Source of the DNA: an uncultured bacterium
GTDB taxonomy: Bacteria; Cyanobacteriota; Vampirovibrionia; Gastranaerophilales; Gastranaerophilaceae
Reading direction: 5' to 3'
Assembly: GCA_949297715.1 (NCBI GenBank)
Contig: CASFTJ010000008.1
Location: forward strand, 22,371 to 86,370
DNA: 64,000 bases
How positions within the stretch are numbered: the stretch's first letter is position 1; each line of letters begins with the position of its first letter. Positions 41,531-50,627 of the stretch are shown in pieces. Made by a program: the position numbers and the translations under genes. Under the pieces are notes generated by a model. It searched no databases. It saw only the letters and a list, made by a program, of their open reading frames with translations, and was not told the origin of the DNA.

Positions 41531-42934
41531 ATGAGCATACAGATTGCCGAACAATATGAAGAAAACGAACAGTATGATAAAGCTTACGAAGAATATAAAA
41601 AAATCTACGATAAAAACCCGAAGGATATGAATGTTCTTGAGCGTTTAGGGCATCTTTCAATGATGCTTGGAAACAAACAGGAAGCTGCGGATTATTATTC
41701 AAAAATTCTTGAATTTGATGTCACAAATTCTATGGTTTATGAACAGCTTATGGATATTTATCAAGATATTGACAGATTTAAATATTATATCCATAGGGGT
41801 AATCTTCATTCAATAGAGCATAAATTTGAGCATGCCATAAACGATTATAAAAAGGCTCTGTCGCATACTCAGGAAGAAAAGGATATTATTACGACAAGAT
41901 TTGTTCTTGCTGCACTCTATGCTCAAACGGGAAATTCAACAAAAGCGATTGATGAATATTTAAGACTGCTTGATTATAGTGAAATTCCATCTGAAACTTA
42001 TATTAATCTTGCAAAACTCTATATCGCTGAAAACGCAGTCTCAAGTGCTATTAATGTTCTTGAAAGAGCCATCGCAAAAGATATTGACAGCGAAAGTATC
42101 AGAGAAACTCTTGCTGATTTGTATTTGAAGGATAATCAAGCAGGTAAAGCCCTGAAACTTACTCAAAATGAGCTTACTAAAGTTAAATGTATGCTTGATT
42201 GCGGAGATGATGATAAAGCTTACGAAATCCTTTCCGCTAATAAAGAAAAATACCAGACGAACGCTAAGTATCATTCACTTTTGGCGCAATATTATTTCAT
42301 GAAAAATAAATTTGATGAGGCGCTTAGCGAGGTTGAAGAATTTGATAAATATGAGAAAAATTCTCCGCTGACATATCAGATGAGAGCGCTTATTTTTGAA
42401 AATAAAAAAGACGATTATAATGCGCACATCAATTGGGGAAAATACAATATTTTAAGAGGAAACAAAGATATCGCAATTAATGAATACCTTAATGCCTATC
42501 AAATGCGTGATGATGATTTGGAGCTTTTAAGTTCACTTGCTGTTTTGTTAGAAGAAAGCGGTGACAAAAATCATGCGATGGAAATTTATGAACGTATCGC
42601 AAAACTTGAGCCAAATAATATTAAGGCGATAGAAAAAATTGCAGACTTCAGGCATGATATAGGCGACTACAGAACAGAATGCGATTACCTTGAACTCTGG
42701 TATGAATCGGATAAGAGAAATTATCCTTTAATCAAGCGTATGGCACAGATTTATGAGAAACTTAGAAACAAACCCTCTGCCATTGAATTTTACAAAAAAT
42801 ATCTTCAATCAACCTCGGTGCCGGATTACGAAACAGTGAAAGCACACCTTGCAAAACTTGAAAATACAGAAATGGAAATGCAGGAAGAAGAAGGCTGGCT
42901 TGATAAAATTATGAGATTTTTTAATAAAGAATAA
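41531..42934 (+). CDS. Tetratricopeptide-repeat protein, 467 aa
   Basis: Nearly the whole protein is TPR-like helical pairs of about 34 residues, for example YDKAYEEYKKIYDKNPKDMN, QEAADYYSKILEFDVTNSMV, KAIDEYLRLLDYSEIPSETY and HAMEIYERIAKLEPNNIKAI, with roughly ten units. There is no signal peptide. The last 20 residues (EEEGWLDKIMRFFNKE) form an amphipathic helix that could attach to a membrane. TPR proteins bind partner proteins; the partner is not evident. The gene follows pth and ends at a GC-rich terminator. Confidence 0.85.
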   Translation: MSIQIAEQYEENEQYDKAYEEYKKIYDKNPKDMNVLERLGHLSMMLGNKQEAADYYSKILEFDVTNSMVYEQLMDIYQDIDRFKYYIHRGNLHSIEHKFEHAINDYKKALSHTQEEKDIITTRFVLAALYAQTGNSTKAIDEYLRLLDYSEIPSETYINLAKLYIAENAVSSAINVLERAIAKDIDSESIRETLADLYLKDNQAGKALKLTQNELTKVKCMLDCGDDDKAYEILSANKEKYQTNAKYHSLLAQYYFMKNKFDEALSEVEEFDKYEKNSPLTYQMRALIFENKKDDYNAHINWGKYNILRGNKDIAINEYLNAYQMRDDDLELLSSLAVLLEESGDKNHAMEIYERIAKLEPNNIKAIEKIADFRHDIGDYRTECDYLELWYESDKRNYPLIKRMAQIYEKLRNKPSAIEFYKKYLQSTSVPDYETVKAHLAKLENTEMEMQEEEGWLDKIMRFFNKE

Positions 42935-42941
42935 TTATTTA

Positions 42942-42970
42942 TAAGAGCGCCGCGAAGCGGCGCCCTTATT
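42942..42970 (+). terminator. GC-rich terminator between TPR gene and pilin
   Basis: GCGCCGC (42947-42953) and GCGGCGC (42957-42963) with a GAA loop and outer AAG/CTT pairs, followed by TT. It can serve both convergent genes. Confidence 0.8.
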
Positions 42971-42977
42971 GTAACTT

Positions 42978-43810
42978 CTATTTTCCGTTCAAAAAATCTT
43001 TCCAGTAAGTACCGTGCCCGTCCGGGCTTACGTCTGCAATTGCATAGTATGCGCAGGCTGAACCTGCATTTTGAGATGAAACATTCTTACTACAAAAATT
43101 CTTGCCGATATTTACCCCGTTATTAGCAAGAGAGCCGTTTACTACTTTATTATGAGCATGTTCCTGTCCCATAGGAATTACGTAGCCATCAACAGTAAAA
43201 ACAAATAAAAAGAAATCTTTACCGTAAGTGTTTGGTCTTTTTTCTCCGTTAATATCCACACATATAATCGGGCCGTTGTCATCCGCAGTATCAGGAGCAT
43301 CATTAAATAAATAATACCTGCCTATTACATCTGAATAAAAACCCGAATTGTCGCAAATAGGTGAAGTTCTTTTTTGTCCGCCTAGTGTATATAAATCATA
43401 AGGCATAGTATCCAATGCAGAGCCGGTATCAGGATCAACAAAACCGCCAGTCCACCTGTCTACTTTATTCACAAGTTTAAAATATCTGGGGAAAATCTTA
43501 TTTACAAAATCAGACCAGACTTTGCCGGTTTTTGCTCCTGCCAGATACTCAGGCACAGACATTCCATAATCGTTATAAAACAACTGGCTCATCTGATTAA
43601 GTTCCGAGTATGTTTTTTGTAACTGTGTCTGAAGTTCTCTGTTTTTGGCATTGTTAATTAGCGTCGGCAGAGTCATCGCGGCAACAACTCCTATTATACC
43701 GATTGTTATTAAAACTTCTGCCATTGTAAAGGCTGTTTTTTTGCAGAGAAGAGCGGCTTTATCGGGTGCCCCCCCTTCTGAATTCCAGTCATAGTCTGCG
43801 TTTTAGCCAT
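42978..43810 (-). CDS. Type IV pilin-like protein, frame broken at a G7 tract
   Basis: The main frame (42978-43724) begins at MAEVLITIGIIGVVAAMTLP, which lacks the basic prepilin leader. The leader is upstream in another frame: from ATG 43810, with AAAGGAGA as ribosome site, MAKTQTMTGIQKGG is encoded up to a run of seven G (43769-43775 on the other strand as C). One extra G would join it to ...ALLCKKTAFTMAEVLI, a complete leader. So the gene is either frameshifted, phase-variable by slippage, or misassembled at the tract. The rest is a normal pseudopilin with the N-terminal helix and the C-terminal blocks VDINGEKRPNTYGKDFFLF and YYAIADVSPDGHGTYWKDFL, matching the gene at 47002. Confidence 0.75.
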
Positions 43811-43929
43811 ATATCTTCTCCTTTTAATACTATTATCTGCTTTTTTATTATACCATACCTGAGTGTTTTTTACAAACTGATTTATACGGTAGTTATGCAG
43901 CAACTTCCACAAACAATTTTCATAACAAC

Positions 43930-43996
43930 ATCATACTGAGCGTTAGCGAAGTATCTCTATAAAAAGATTCTTCGGACTTTAGTCCTCAGAATGACG
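43930..43996. repeat. Interspersed palindromic repeat, copy 2
   Basis: ATCATACTGAGCGTTAGCGA with AAGTATCTC at the left and GATTCTTCGGACTTTAGTC with CTCAGAATGACG at the right form an imperfect inverted repeat. It is a better-preserved copy of the repeat at 21551-21627. Confidence 0.7.
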
Positions 43997-44044
43997 GATT
44001 TTTATCGTATCAGTGAAATTTGCTATATTAGTCCCATTTATACT

Positions 44045-44078
44045 ATAAGAGGCAGACTCTTTAATATCTGCCTCTTAG
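44045..44078 (-). terminator. Hairpin after clpC
   Basis: TAAGAGGCAGA and its complement (44046-44056 and 44067-44077) form a stem of at least 10 bp with a 10-base loop, a few bases past the clpC stop. The tail is only moderately T-rich. Confidence 0.65.
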
Positions 44079-44082
44079 TTTA

Positions 44083-46581
44083 TTATGATTGTGTAACCTC
44101 TTCAGGTTCTTCTTTTGCTTTTGACTTTTTAGGCTTAACTCTTTCAAAAGCTATCTTGTCATCCACAAGCGTAATCCTGATTGTATCACCTTGAGAATAT
44201 TTGCCTGAAAGAATTTCTTCGGCAAGCATATCTTCTATCTTGCGCTGAATTAATCTTCTCAGCGGTCTTGCACCGTAAGCTTCCGAGTATCCGTTCTTTG
44301 CCAGATGATCTTTAACTTCATCAGTTACTTCAACCGACAATTCACGTTCTGCCAAACGCTTGAACAAATCTTTCAACATCAAATCTACAATCTGTCTGAT
44401 TTCTTCCTGATTCAAATGAGAGAATACAATTGTCTCATCAATACGGTTCAAGAACTCTGGTCTGAACGCTTTTTTCATTTCTTCCGTAACCGTATCTTTA
44501 AGTTTTTCGTATTTGTCTTTTGACTCATCCTCAGCAGTTGAGAAACCAAGTTTTGAAGTATTGGTTATCATGCTTGCGCCAACGTTTGAAGTCATGATAA
44601 TAATTGTGTTTTTGAAATTGATATGTCTGCCTTTTGAATCTGTCAAACGACCGTCATCAAGAATTTGAAGCATAATATTGAATACATCCGGATGTGCTTT
44701 TTCGATTTCGTCAAACAACACAACCGAATAAGGTTTCTTACGTATCAATTCCGTCAAATGTCCGCCGTCGTCATATCCGACATACCCCGGAGGCGAGCCG
44801 ATAAGTTTTGCGGTTGAATGTTTTTCCATAAATTCTGACATATCAACCCTTATCATATTATCTTCAGAACCAAATACGGCTTCAGCTAAAGCTTTTGCAA
44901 GTTCGGTTTTACCTACCCCTGTCGGCCCGCAGAAGATAAAGCTTCCGATCGGTCTGTTCGGGCTCTTTAACCCTACCCTTGCACGTCTGATTGCTTTTGA
45001 TATAGCTACAACCGCATCATGCTGACCGATTACGCGAGCATGAAGCGTATCTTCTAATTTAAGAAGTCTTTCGCTTTCACCTTCGGTTAATTTCGTAACC
45101 GGAACTCCTGTCATTGTTGCAATTACTTCTGCCACATTTTCCGCTGTTACAGTCGGCTTGTTAGCTTCGTGCTCATCACGGTATTTCTGCGCCATTTCAC
45201 GAATCCGATCTTTCATATCCGCTTCTTCATCACGAAGCTGGCTTGCTAATTCAAATTGTTGATTGCGAATTGCATCTTCTTTTTCTTTAATTAAGTTTCT
45301 GAGTTCTTTTTCAAGCTCTTTACCTTCCGGAGAAAGTGTTGAAACTTTCAAACGGACTTTTGAACTTGCTTCATCAATAACATCGATTGCTTTGTCAGGT
45401 AAAAATCTGTCTGTTATGTATTTGTTAGACAGTTTTACAGCTGCAATAATCGCATCGTCTGAAATAATAAGCTTGTGGTGTTCTTCAAACTTAGTTTTAA
45501 TACCTTTAAGGATTTCAATAGATTCATCTTCCGTCGGTTCATCAATCATTACAGGCTGGAAGCGTCTTTCTAGTGCAGAATCTTTTTCAACATATTTTCT
45601 GTACTCGTCAAGAGTCGTTGCACCGATAACTTGAATTTCACCTCTTGATAATGCAGGTTTTAAAATATTTGCCGCATCAATTGCACCTTCTGCTGCACCT
45701 GCACCTATAAGAGTATGCATTTCATCTATTACAAGAATTATATTTCCTGCCTGACGGATTTCATCCATAATTTTTTTCAGACGTTCTTCAAATTCGCCTC
45801 TGTATTTTGTACCGGCAACCAAAAGCCCCATATCAAGCTGGATTACTTTTTTGCCGTCTAAAATGTCCGGAACTTCCGAGTTTACAATTCTTATAGCAAG
45901 CCCCTCTGCTACTGCCGTTTTACCTACACCTGGTTCACCTATTAATACAGGGTTGTTTTTGGTACGTCTTGCAAGAATTTGTATTACTCGTTCAATTTCT
46001 TTTTCTCTGCCGACAACAGGATCAAGACGCATTTCCTGTGCCGCAAGGGTTAAATCTCTGCCAAATTCATCAAGGCTTGGAGTTTTAGTTTTTCCGCTGG
46101 AAGAAGAGGATGAACTTGAACTGCTCGAAGATGTTGTCTGCGGTTTTGTTTCACCTAGCATTTTAATTACATTGCTTCTGATTTTATTTAAGTCAACACC
46201 AAGGTTCTCAAGAACTCTCGCCGCAACCCCTTCACCTTCTCGGATAAGCCCTAAAAGAAGATGCTCCGTACCTATATAATTGTGTCCTAATTGTCTTGCT
46301 TCATCCCAAGATAATTCAAGAACTCTTTTTGCTCTTGGTGTAAAAGGAATTTCAACCGCAACAAAACCTGAACCTCTGCCAATAATCTTTTCGACTTCAG
46401 CTCTTGCATCTTTGAGGGTAACCCCCATTGATTTAAGGGTTTTTGCCGCAACTCCGGTGCCTTCTCCTATAAGCCCAAGAAGAACCTGCTCTGTGCCGAC
46501 AAAATTGTGTCCGAGTCTTCTGGCTTCTTCCTGCGCCAGCATTATAACCTTTATGGCTTTTTCGGTAAACCGTTCAAACAT
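44083..46581 (-). CDS. clpC: ATP-dependent Clp protease ATP-binding subunit ClpC
   Basis: ClpC unfolds proteins and feeds them to ClpP. The 832 residues contain two Clp_N repeats (1-145), ATPase 1 (Walker [10 protein letters not shown] near 210, then [12 protein letters not shown]), the middle UVR-like coil ([20 protein letters not shown] near 430) that marks ClpC rather than ClpA/B, ATPase 2 (GPTGVGKTE near 560, [12 protein letters not shown]) and the C-terminal D2-small domain. A run of twelve serines (about 152-163) joins the N domain to ATPase 1, an unusually plain linker. Two long frames on the opposite strand here are shadows. Confidence 0.97.
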   Translation of the reverse strand: MFERFTEKAIKVIMLAQEEARRLGHNFVGTEQVLLGLIGEGTGVAAKTLKSMGVTLKDARAEVEKIIGRGSGFVAVEIPFTPRAKRVLELSWDEARQLGHNYIGTEHLLLGLIREGEGVAARVLENLGVDLNKIRSNVIKMLGETKPQTTSSSSSSSSSSSSGKTKTPSLDEFGRDLTLAAQEMRLDPVVGREKEIERVIQILARRTKNNPVLIGEPGVGKTAVAEGLAIRIVNSEVPDILDGKKVIQLDMGLLVAGTKYRGEFEERLKKIMDEIRQAGNIILVIDEMHTLIGAGAAEGAIDAANILKPALSRGEIQVIGATTLDEYRKYVEKDSALERRFQPVMIDEPTEDESIEILKGIKTKFEEHHKLIISDDAIIAAVKLSNKYITDRFLPDKAIDVIDEASSKVRLKVSTLSPEGKELEKELRNLIKEKEDAIRNQQFELASQLRDEEADMKDRIREMAQKYRDEHEANKPTVTAENVAEVIATMTGVPVTKLTEGESERLLKLEDTLHARVIGQHDAVVAISKAIRRARVGLKSPNRPIGSFIFCGPTGVGKTELAKALAEAVFGSEDNMIRVDMSEFMEKHSTAKLIGSPPGYVGYDDGGHLTELIRKKPYSVVLFDEIEKAHPDVFNIMLQILDDGRLTDSKGRHINFKNTIIIMTSNVGASMITNTSKLGFSTAEDESKDKYEKLKDTVTEEMKKAFRPEFLNRIDETIVFSHLNQEEIRQIVDLMLKDLFKRLAERELSVEVTDEVKDHLAKNGYSEAYGARPLRRLIQRKIEDMLAEEILSGKYSQGDTIRITLVDDKIAFERVKPKKSKAKEEPEEVTQS

Positions 46582-46672
46582 TTTCTCTCCTATCTTATAA
46601 TTTTAGATATATATATTTTACATAAAAAACAAAAAAGTTTCAACTATATTAACAAAAATCCCCCAAGAAGGT

Positions 46673-46885
46673 TTATTCTTTAAATAAATCTATAAATTCT
46701 ACTTCAAAAAAATTAGCAATTGCTATTATTTTATCAAGTGAAGGTATTATTCGACCATTTTCGACTTTGCTTATATAAGATGAATCGCACCCTAACAATT
46801 CTGAAAGTTGTTTGCTGGATGATCCATAACGCTTTCTGAGACGCATTATATTTGTTCTGAGTATTTCTATAACTCGTTCATTCAC
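46673..46885 (-). CDS. Small XRE-family regulator facing a pilin gene, 70 aa
   Basis: A single Cro/CI-type helix-turn-helix: LRTNIMRLRKRYGSSSKQLS, then LGCDSSYISKVENGRIIPSL with the recognition helix, and IIAIANFFEVEFIDLFKE. On the minus strand TATAAT lies about 7 bp before ATG 46885 and no ribosome site is present, so the mRNA is probably leaderless. Two palindromes of the form GGATTT-T-AAATCC lie in the 116-bp gap to the divergent pilin gene, suggesting it represses both. The arrangement repeats that of the XRE gene at 11073. Confidence 0.85.
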   Translation of the reverse strand: MNERVIEILRTNIMRLRKRYGSSSKQLSELLGCDSSYISKVENGRIIPSLDKIIAIANFFEVEFIDLFKE

Positions 46886-46916
46886 TTAATTATAATCCTA
46901 TATAAATTGTTACAAA

Positions 46917-46933
46917 ATGGATTTTAAATCCAT
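46917..46933. promoter_or_regulatory. Palindromic operator 1 (XRE/pilin intergenic)
   Basis: ATGGATTT-T-AAATCCAT, 8-bp perfect arms around a central T, just upstream of the -35 region of the XRE gene and upstream of the putative pilin -10 box (TATAAA at 46941). Confidence 0.7.
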
Positions 46934-46952
46934 GTTGTGGTATAAATAATTG

Positions 46953-46967
46953 TGGATTTTAAATCCA
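46953..46967. promoter_or_regulatory. Palindromic operator 2 (XRE/pilin intergenic)
   Basis: TGGATTT-T-AAATCCA, 7-bp perfect arms, same core as operator 1; the centres are 35 bp apart. It lies between the putative pilin -10 box and the gene, where a bound repressor would block transcription. Confidence 0.7.
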
Positions 46968-47001
46968 TGAATAAGGTTAGTTAAGGAGGTGTATTTATAA
47001 T

Positions 47002-47658
47002 ATGTATAAGTTTAAAGGTTTTACATTGGCGGAAGTGCTTATTACAATTGGAATTATAGGCGTTGTTGTCGCCATGACTTTGCCAAGTTTGGTAAAACAG
47101 TACAAAGTAAAAGTATTACAGACACAGTTGAAAAAAGCTTATGCCGATTTACAGCAAGTGAATTTAAGAATTATTGCAAGCGGGCAAAGTCTTAGTGATG
47201 ATGAAACGACTTCTGCACGTGCTGAATTGGTAATGTCATTTTTTAACGGTAAACTTATGGTAGGTAAAGATAAGGATTGGCATCAAGGAACAGCACAATT
47301 GAATAAAATATACAACGGAAAAGGGCTTTACAGGGCAGATAATAATGCCGTAACAGCACCTTTATGCGATAATGGCGGGGTTTGGATTGATATACAAGGC
47401 AGATTGTGGTTTTTTAATGATGCAGATCATCAAATTTGTGTTGATATAAATGGTGTAAAACTACCAAATAAATACGGGTATGACTTTTTTATTTTTTATC
47501 CGAAAAATGGGAAGATAGTTCCTCATTATACAGATAGGGAAAATGAGTATAACTATGACTGGAATGCTATGGCTGATTATACTTATTATGCTTTAATTGA
47601 CAAACATCCTACGGAAGAAAATAAAACTTATTGGAAAGATTATATAAAAATAAAATAA
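47002..47658 (+). CDS. Type IV pilin-like (pseudopilin) protein, 218 aa
   Basis: The prepilin leader is MYKFKG|FTLAEVLITIGIIG, with the prepilin-peptidase site after Gly6 and Glu at +5. A single hydrophobic N-terminal helix follows, then a globular domain. C-terminal blocks ICVDINGVKLPNKYGYDFF and YYALIDKHPTEENKTYWKDY match the two other pilin loci of the window. Such proteins form pilus fibres or minor tips, or serve in secretion. RBS AAGGAGG lies 14-20 bp upstream, at rather long spacing. It is divergent from an XRE gene, with twin operators in between. It is followed by tRNA-Glu. Confidence 0.9.
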   Translation: MYKFKGFTLAEVLITIGIIGVVVAMTLPSLVKQYKVKVLQTQLKKAYADLQQVNLRIIASGQSLSDDETTSARAELVMSFFNGKLMVGKDKDWHQGTAQLNKIYNGKGLYRADNNAVTAPLCDNGGVWIDIQGRLWFFNDADHQICVDINGVKLPNKYGYDFFIFYPKNGKIVPHYTDRENEYNYDWNAMADYTYYALIDKHPTEENKTYWKDYIKIK

Positions 47659-47677
47659 TCATTTTTTAATAAAACTG

Positions 47678-47706
47678 TTGACATTTAATTTTGTTTTACC
47701 TAGAAT
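47678..47706 (+). promoter_or_regulatory. Promoter of tRNA-Glu
   Basis: TTGACA (47678-47683) and TAGAAT (47701-47706) spaced 17 bp, 22 bp before the tRNA. Confidence 0.8.
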
Positions 47707-47728
47707 GAAAAACGTGAAAGAAATACAA

Positions 47729-47801
47729 GCCCCCATCGTCTAGAGGCCTAGGACAACACCCTTTCACGGTGTAGACAGCGATTCGAATTCGCTTGGGGGT
47801 A
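47729..47801 (+). tRNA. tRNA-Glu (anticodon UUC)
   Basis: Acceptor GCCCCCA with TGGGGGT (one G-U pair), anticodon stem ACACC/GGTGT with loop CTTTCAC (anticodon TTC), T-arm with TTCGAAT and discriminator A. CCA is not encoded. A terminator follows at once. Confidence 0.95.
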
Positions 47802-47808
47802 TTTAATC

Positions 47809-47832
47809 AGGAACCTTAAAGGTTCCTTTTTT
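47809..47832 (+). terminator. Terminator after tRNA-Glu
   Basis: AGGAACCTT pairs with AAGGTTCC and six T follow. Confidence 0.85.
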
Positions 47833-47943
47833 AGTAGCTACCCTCATCTCATTCGAATCTGCAATTTACTTTTATTTGCAAAGTTCTTTTATTTATTGTA
47901 TCCTAATACTTGCAAGTTTTTTGGTATTAAGGAGCTTTTACAG

Positions 47944-48990
47944 GTGACAAAAAAACAAGTTTTACTGATAAGACTTTCTGCTCTTGGAGATATTATTTTT
48001 AATCTTCCTCTTGCTGATATACTTAAAAAAAATGGTTATAATGTTACTTGGATTGTTAGCGAAAAAGGATTTGACATAATAAATAATAATCCTGCTGTTG
48101 ATGAAGCAATACTTGCGCCTGTTGAAAAATGGAAAAAACAAAGTTTTATCAAAAATTTTAAAGAATACTTGCAAATAATTAAATACCTTCGTTCAAAAAA
48201 ATTTGATATTGCTATAGATACTCAATTACTTTTTAAGAGTTTTATCTGGACTGCATTTTGCGGTGCTAAAAGAAGAATTGTTTCGACCTCCGCAAGAGAA
48301 TTTGCAATATTAGGAGGTAATGAATTTATCGGACGTCTGAGGATTGATTATAATCAGCACGCAATAAAGAGTTATTTAAAGTTTGCAGAACACTTGAAAC
48401 TTGATACCTCTGAAATAAATGTATCTTTGCCTGAAGCAAATGAAGAAATTATTGCAAAAGTCGACACGCTAATGGCTGATTTGGACAAAACAAAGCCTAT
48501 TATTGCAATTGCTCCTGCTACAACCTGGACTACAAAGCATTGGAATAAAGATAATTGGCATGAACTTATTAAAAAAATAGAGAAGGATTACACAATTATT
48601 TTTACCGGAACGGGTAAGGATATTGAACTTATTAATTATATATCAGAAGGAAAGCATTTAAATATAGCAGGAAAAACTAACATTTTAGAATTAGCTGAAG
48701 TATTTAGAAGATGTCAGCTTTTAATATCGCTTGATAGCGGAAGCACGCATCTTGCTTGGGCAAGTCAAAAACCTAAAATAATATCAATATTCTGCAGCAC
48801 ACCTGACAGTTTATATGCCCCATTAGGTTCTGAGGATAAATACATTGCTTTAACCGGCAAACTTCCTTGTCAGCCCTGCCATAAAAGGAAATGTCCGCTT
48901 AAAAAGAATAAAAATCTATGCACGGCTTTACCTGAAGTCGATGAAGTTTTGAATGCAATACATAAACTTTTACCTGTTGACAAAAAATAA
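47944..48990 (+). CDS. GT9 glycosyltransferase, LPS heptosyltransferase-like
   Basis: GT9 enzymes add heptose to the LPS core. I start it at GTG 47944 (AGGAG 9 bp upstream, then TKKQVLLIRLSALGDI); an ATG at 47896 has no ribosome site. The 349 residues have the N-terminal LLIRLSALGDIIFNLPL (Asp for catalysis), KFDIAIDTQ, IAIAPATTWTTKHWNKDNW (nucleotide-sugar contact), NIAGKTNILELAEVFRRC and SLDSGSTHLAWASQKPKI. The C-terminal CQPCHKRKCPLKKNKNLC cysteines are common in this family. Together with lpxK and waaA it indicates an LPS core. Whether it is WaaC- or WaaF-like cannot be decided here. Confidence 0.9.
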   Translation: MTKKQVLLIRLSALGDIIFNLPLADILKKNGYNVTWIVSEKGFDIINNNPAVDEAILAPVEKWKKQSFIKNFKEYLQIIKYLRSKKFDIAIDTQLLFKSFIWTAFCGAKRRIVSTSAREFAILGGNEFIGRLRIDYNQHAIKSYLKFAEHLKLDTSEINVSLPEANEEIIAKVDTLMADLDKTKPIIAIAPATTWTTKHWNKDNWHELIKKIEKDYTIIFTGTGKDIELINYISEGKHLNIAGKTNILELAEVFRRCQLLISLDSGSTHLAWASQKPKIISIFCSTPDSLYAPLGSEDKYIALTGKLPCQPCHKRKCPLKKNKNLCTALPEVDEVLNAIHKLLPVDKK

Positions 48991-49049
48991 AACATTTGCA
49001 TTTGCTTACTTCTATTGAAATTACTCTCTTTTTATAATATTTTTTAATT

Positions 49050-49679
49050 ATGGCAAGACTAATTGGCATATCTGATATTCACGGGGAATTGGAAAAGCTT
49101 TGCAGGGTTTTAGAAAAGGTTAGCCCGCAAAAGGACGACACTGTTGTTTTTATGGGAGATTATATTGACAGAGGCGCCAAGTCTAAAGAAGTTGTGCAAA
49201 AAATTATTGATATGCAAAAGGTCTGTAATTGCGTTTATCTTATAGGATCTCATGAGTACGCACTTCTTCATGCAAATTCCGACGATTATTATCATTATTT
49301 ATTCTGGAATTACGGCGGTGTAAAAACTGTCGAAAGTTATGGAAGTTTTGATAATATTTTAAAAATTCACGGAGATTTTTTCAAAAGTCTTAAATTTTAT
49401 TATATTAACGGCAAATATCTTTTCATTCATGCCGGCATAAGAGATGGAATTCCGCTTGAAAAACAGGATGAAGTTGATATGGTTTATATAAGACGTGAGT
49501 TTTATAATAAGCCACATTCACTTCCTTATAAAATAATTTTCGGTCATACCGAATTTGATGAGCCGCTTATTCAAAGTGACAAAATTTGCATTGATACAGG
49601 TTGTGGCAAGTACAAAAATTCTCCGCTTACTGCGATTATCTGCGAAGACGGCTGTGAAACTTTTGTTAATTCAGATTAA
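49050..49679 (+). CDS. Serine/threonine-type metallophosphatase (PPP-like) with variant GSHE motif
   Basis: The 209 residues follow the calcineurin-like pattern of bacterial PrpA/ApaH-type phosphatases: D-x-H in ISDIHGE (Asp9, His11), GDYIDRG (Asp37), then GSHE (residues 66-69), LFIHAGI and FGHTEFD. The third block is normally GNHE, whose Asn is a metal ligand; here it is Ser67. The His and other ligands are kept, so activity may persist with altered metal binding. No ribosome site is obvious before ATG 49050. It lies after the GT9 gene by 60 bp. Confidence 0.85.
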   Translation: MARLIGISDIHGELEKLCRVLEKVSPQKDDTVVFMGDYIDRGAKSKEVVQKIIDMQKVCNCVYLIGSHEYALLHANSDDYYHYLFWNYGGVKTVESYGSFDNILKIHGDFFKSLKFYYINGKYLFIHAGIRDGIPLEKQDEVDMVYIRREFYNKPHSLPYKIIFGHTEFDEPLIQSDKICIDTGCGKYKNSPLTAIICEDGCETFVNSD

Positions 49680-49689
49680 ATCCAAAAAC

Positions 49690-50586
49690 TTAAAAATTAA
49701 TAAATTTATACCCTCTTTGGGGAGTTGAAGTTTGAGTTTGAGAGTTTTGCTGGGTATAATTATTCGGTTGAGATTCATATTTTATGTTAACATTTTGCGG
49801 GATGTTTTGAACTCCGCTTTTGCCTGCGCTTACGGTGCCTCGGGGAACATTAAAGGCGTCTTCAAATGCTGTTTCAAACTTTTGTCTGCTTCCGTCAACC
49901 TTGTAAAAAGTCCCGCCTGTTGCGGTCGGAAGACATCTTAAAGTATTATCCGAACCCAGCTGTACAACGTCGATTTGTAAATCTTTATGAGTTTTTATTA
50001 TTGACCTTATATAAGCGCAAGGATTTCCTCCGCAGGTTTCACCTCCGTCTGTCACAAGTATAATTTTTTTCTTTTGAACAGGGGCGGGTTTATTATCAGA
50101 AGTTAAAATGTTTACACCTTTTAGATCTTTTGTAACTGTTTGCTTAAGTGCAAATTCTATCGGAGTTGCACCTCCGATTTGGGCTTCTTCTAATGCTTTT
50201 ATAAGTTTAGCATCATTATTTTTTTTAAAGTAAACTGCAAGCCTTGACGCTCTGCAAGCATCTACATAAGTAAAGGAGGTAAAAGAAGAACCTTCACCGA
50301 AAACTCTTAAAGCTACAGCGGATGTGTCAGGAATTTTGGGCAGAATATACACTAAAGTTTCTTTGGCAACTTTAATCCATTTATCCATACTTCCCGAATA
50401 ATCTACAAGAAGTTCTATTGCTTCACCTTGAATATTGGCATTTTTGGGGCTTTGGATAATGTCTACCTGCTTGTAAGTCGTCGGGGTATAAACATTATAC
50501 TGCCCTGCTTTCACTACCGAACAAATTCCGGTGACCAAAAACACCAATAATAACCATAAGATTTTTCTGAATATTTTCTTTTTCAT
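49690..50586 (-). CDS. Secreted VWA-domain protein A, 298 aa
   Basis: A signal peptide (residues about 8-27, ending VVKAG) is followed by a von Willebrand factor A domain (about 55-230). The MIDAS metal site is in LLVDYSGSMDKW (Asp-x-Ser-x-Ser), with the further Thr in GGATPIEFAL and Asp in IILVTDGGETCGG. Pairs of Cys (TCGGNPC) suggest disulfides outside the cytoplasm. A Gln/Asn/Ser-rich tail ends in YKFINF. It is 41 bp downstream of a paralogue with the same design, so the two arose by duplication and form an operon. VWA domains bind proteins with a metal; the ligand is unknown. Confidence 0.85.
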   Translation of the reverse strand: MKKKIFRKILWLLLVFLVTGICSVVKAGQYNVYTPTTYKQVDIIQSPKNANIQGEAIELLVDYSGSMDKWIKVAKETLVYILPKIPDTSAVALRVFGEGSSFTSFTYVDACRASRLAVYFKKNNDAKLIKALEEAQIGGATPIEFALKQTVTKDLKGVNILTSDNKPAPVQKKKIILVTDGGETCGGNPCAYIRSIIKTHKDLQIDVVQLGSDNTLRCLPTATGGTFYKVDGSRQKFETAFEDAFNVPRGTVSAGKSGVQNIPQNVNIKYESQPNNYTQQNSQTQTSTPQRGYKFINF

Positions 50587-50627
50587 AGTTTAATTATATT
50601 AAATAACGAGTACCTTTGCAAGGAAAG

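Noticed and set aside
45263..46600. Long plus-strand frames opposite clpC
   Set aside because: clpC is complete and well conserved on the minus strand; these frames lack starts with ribosome sites and encode Ser/Leu-rich shadows.
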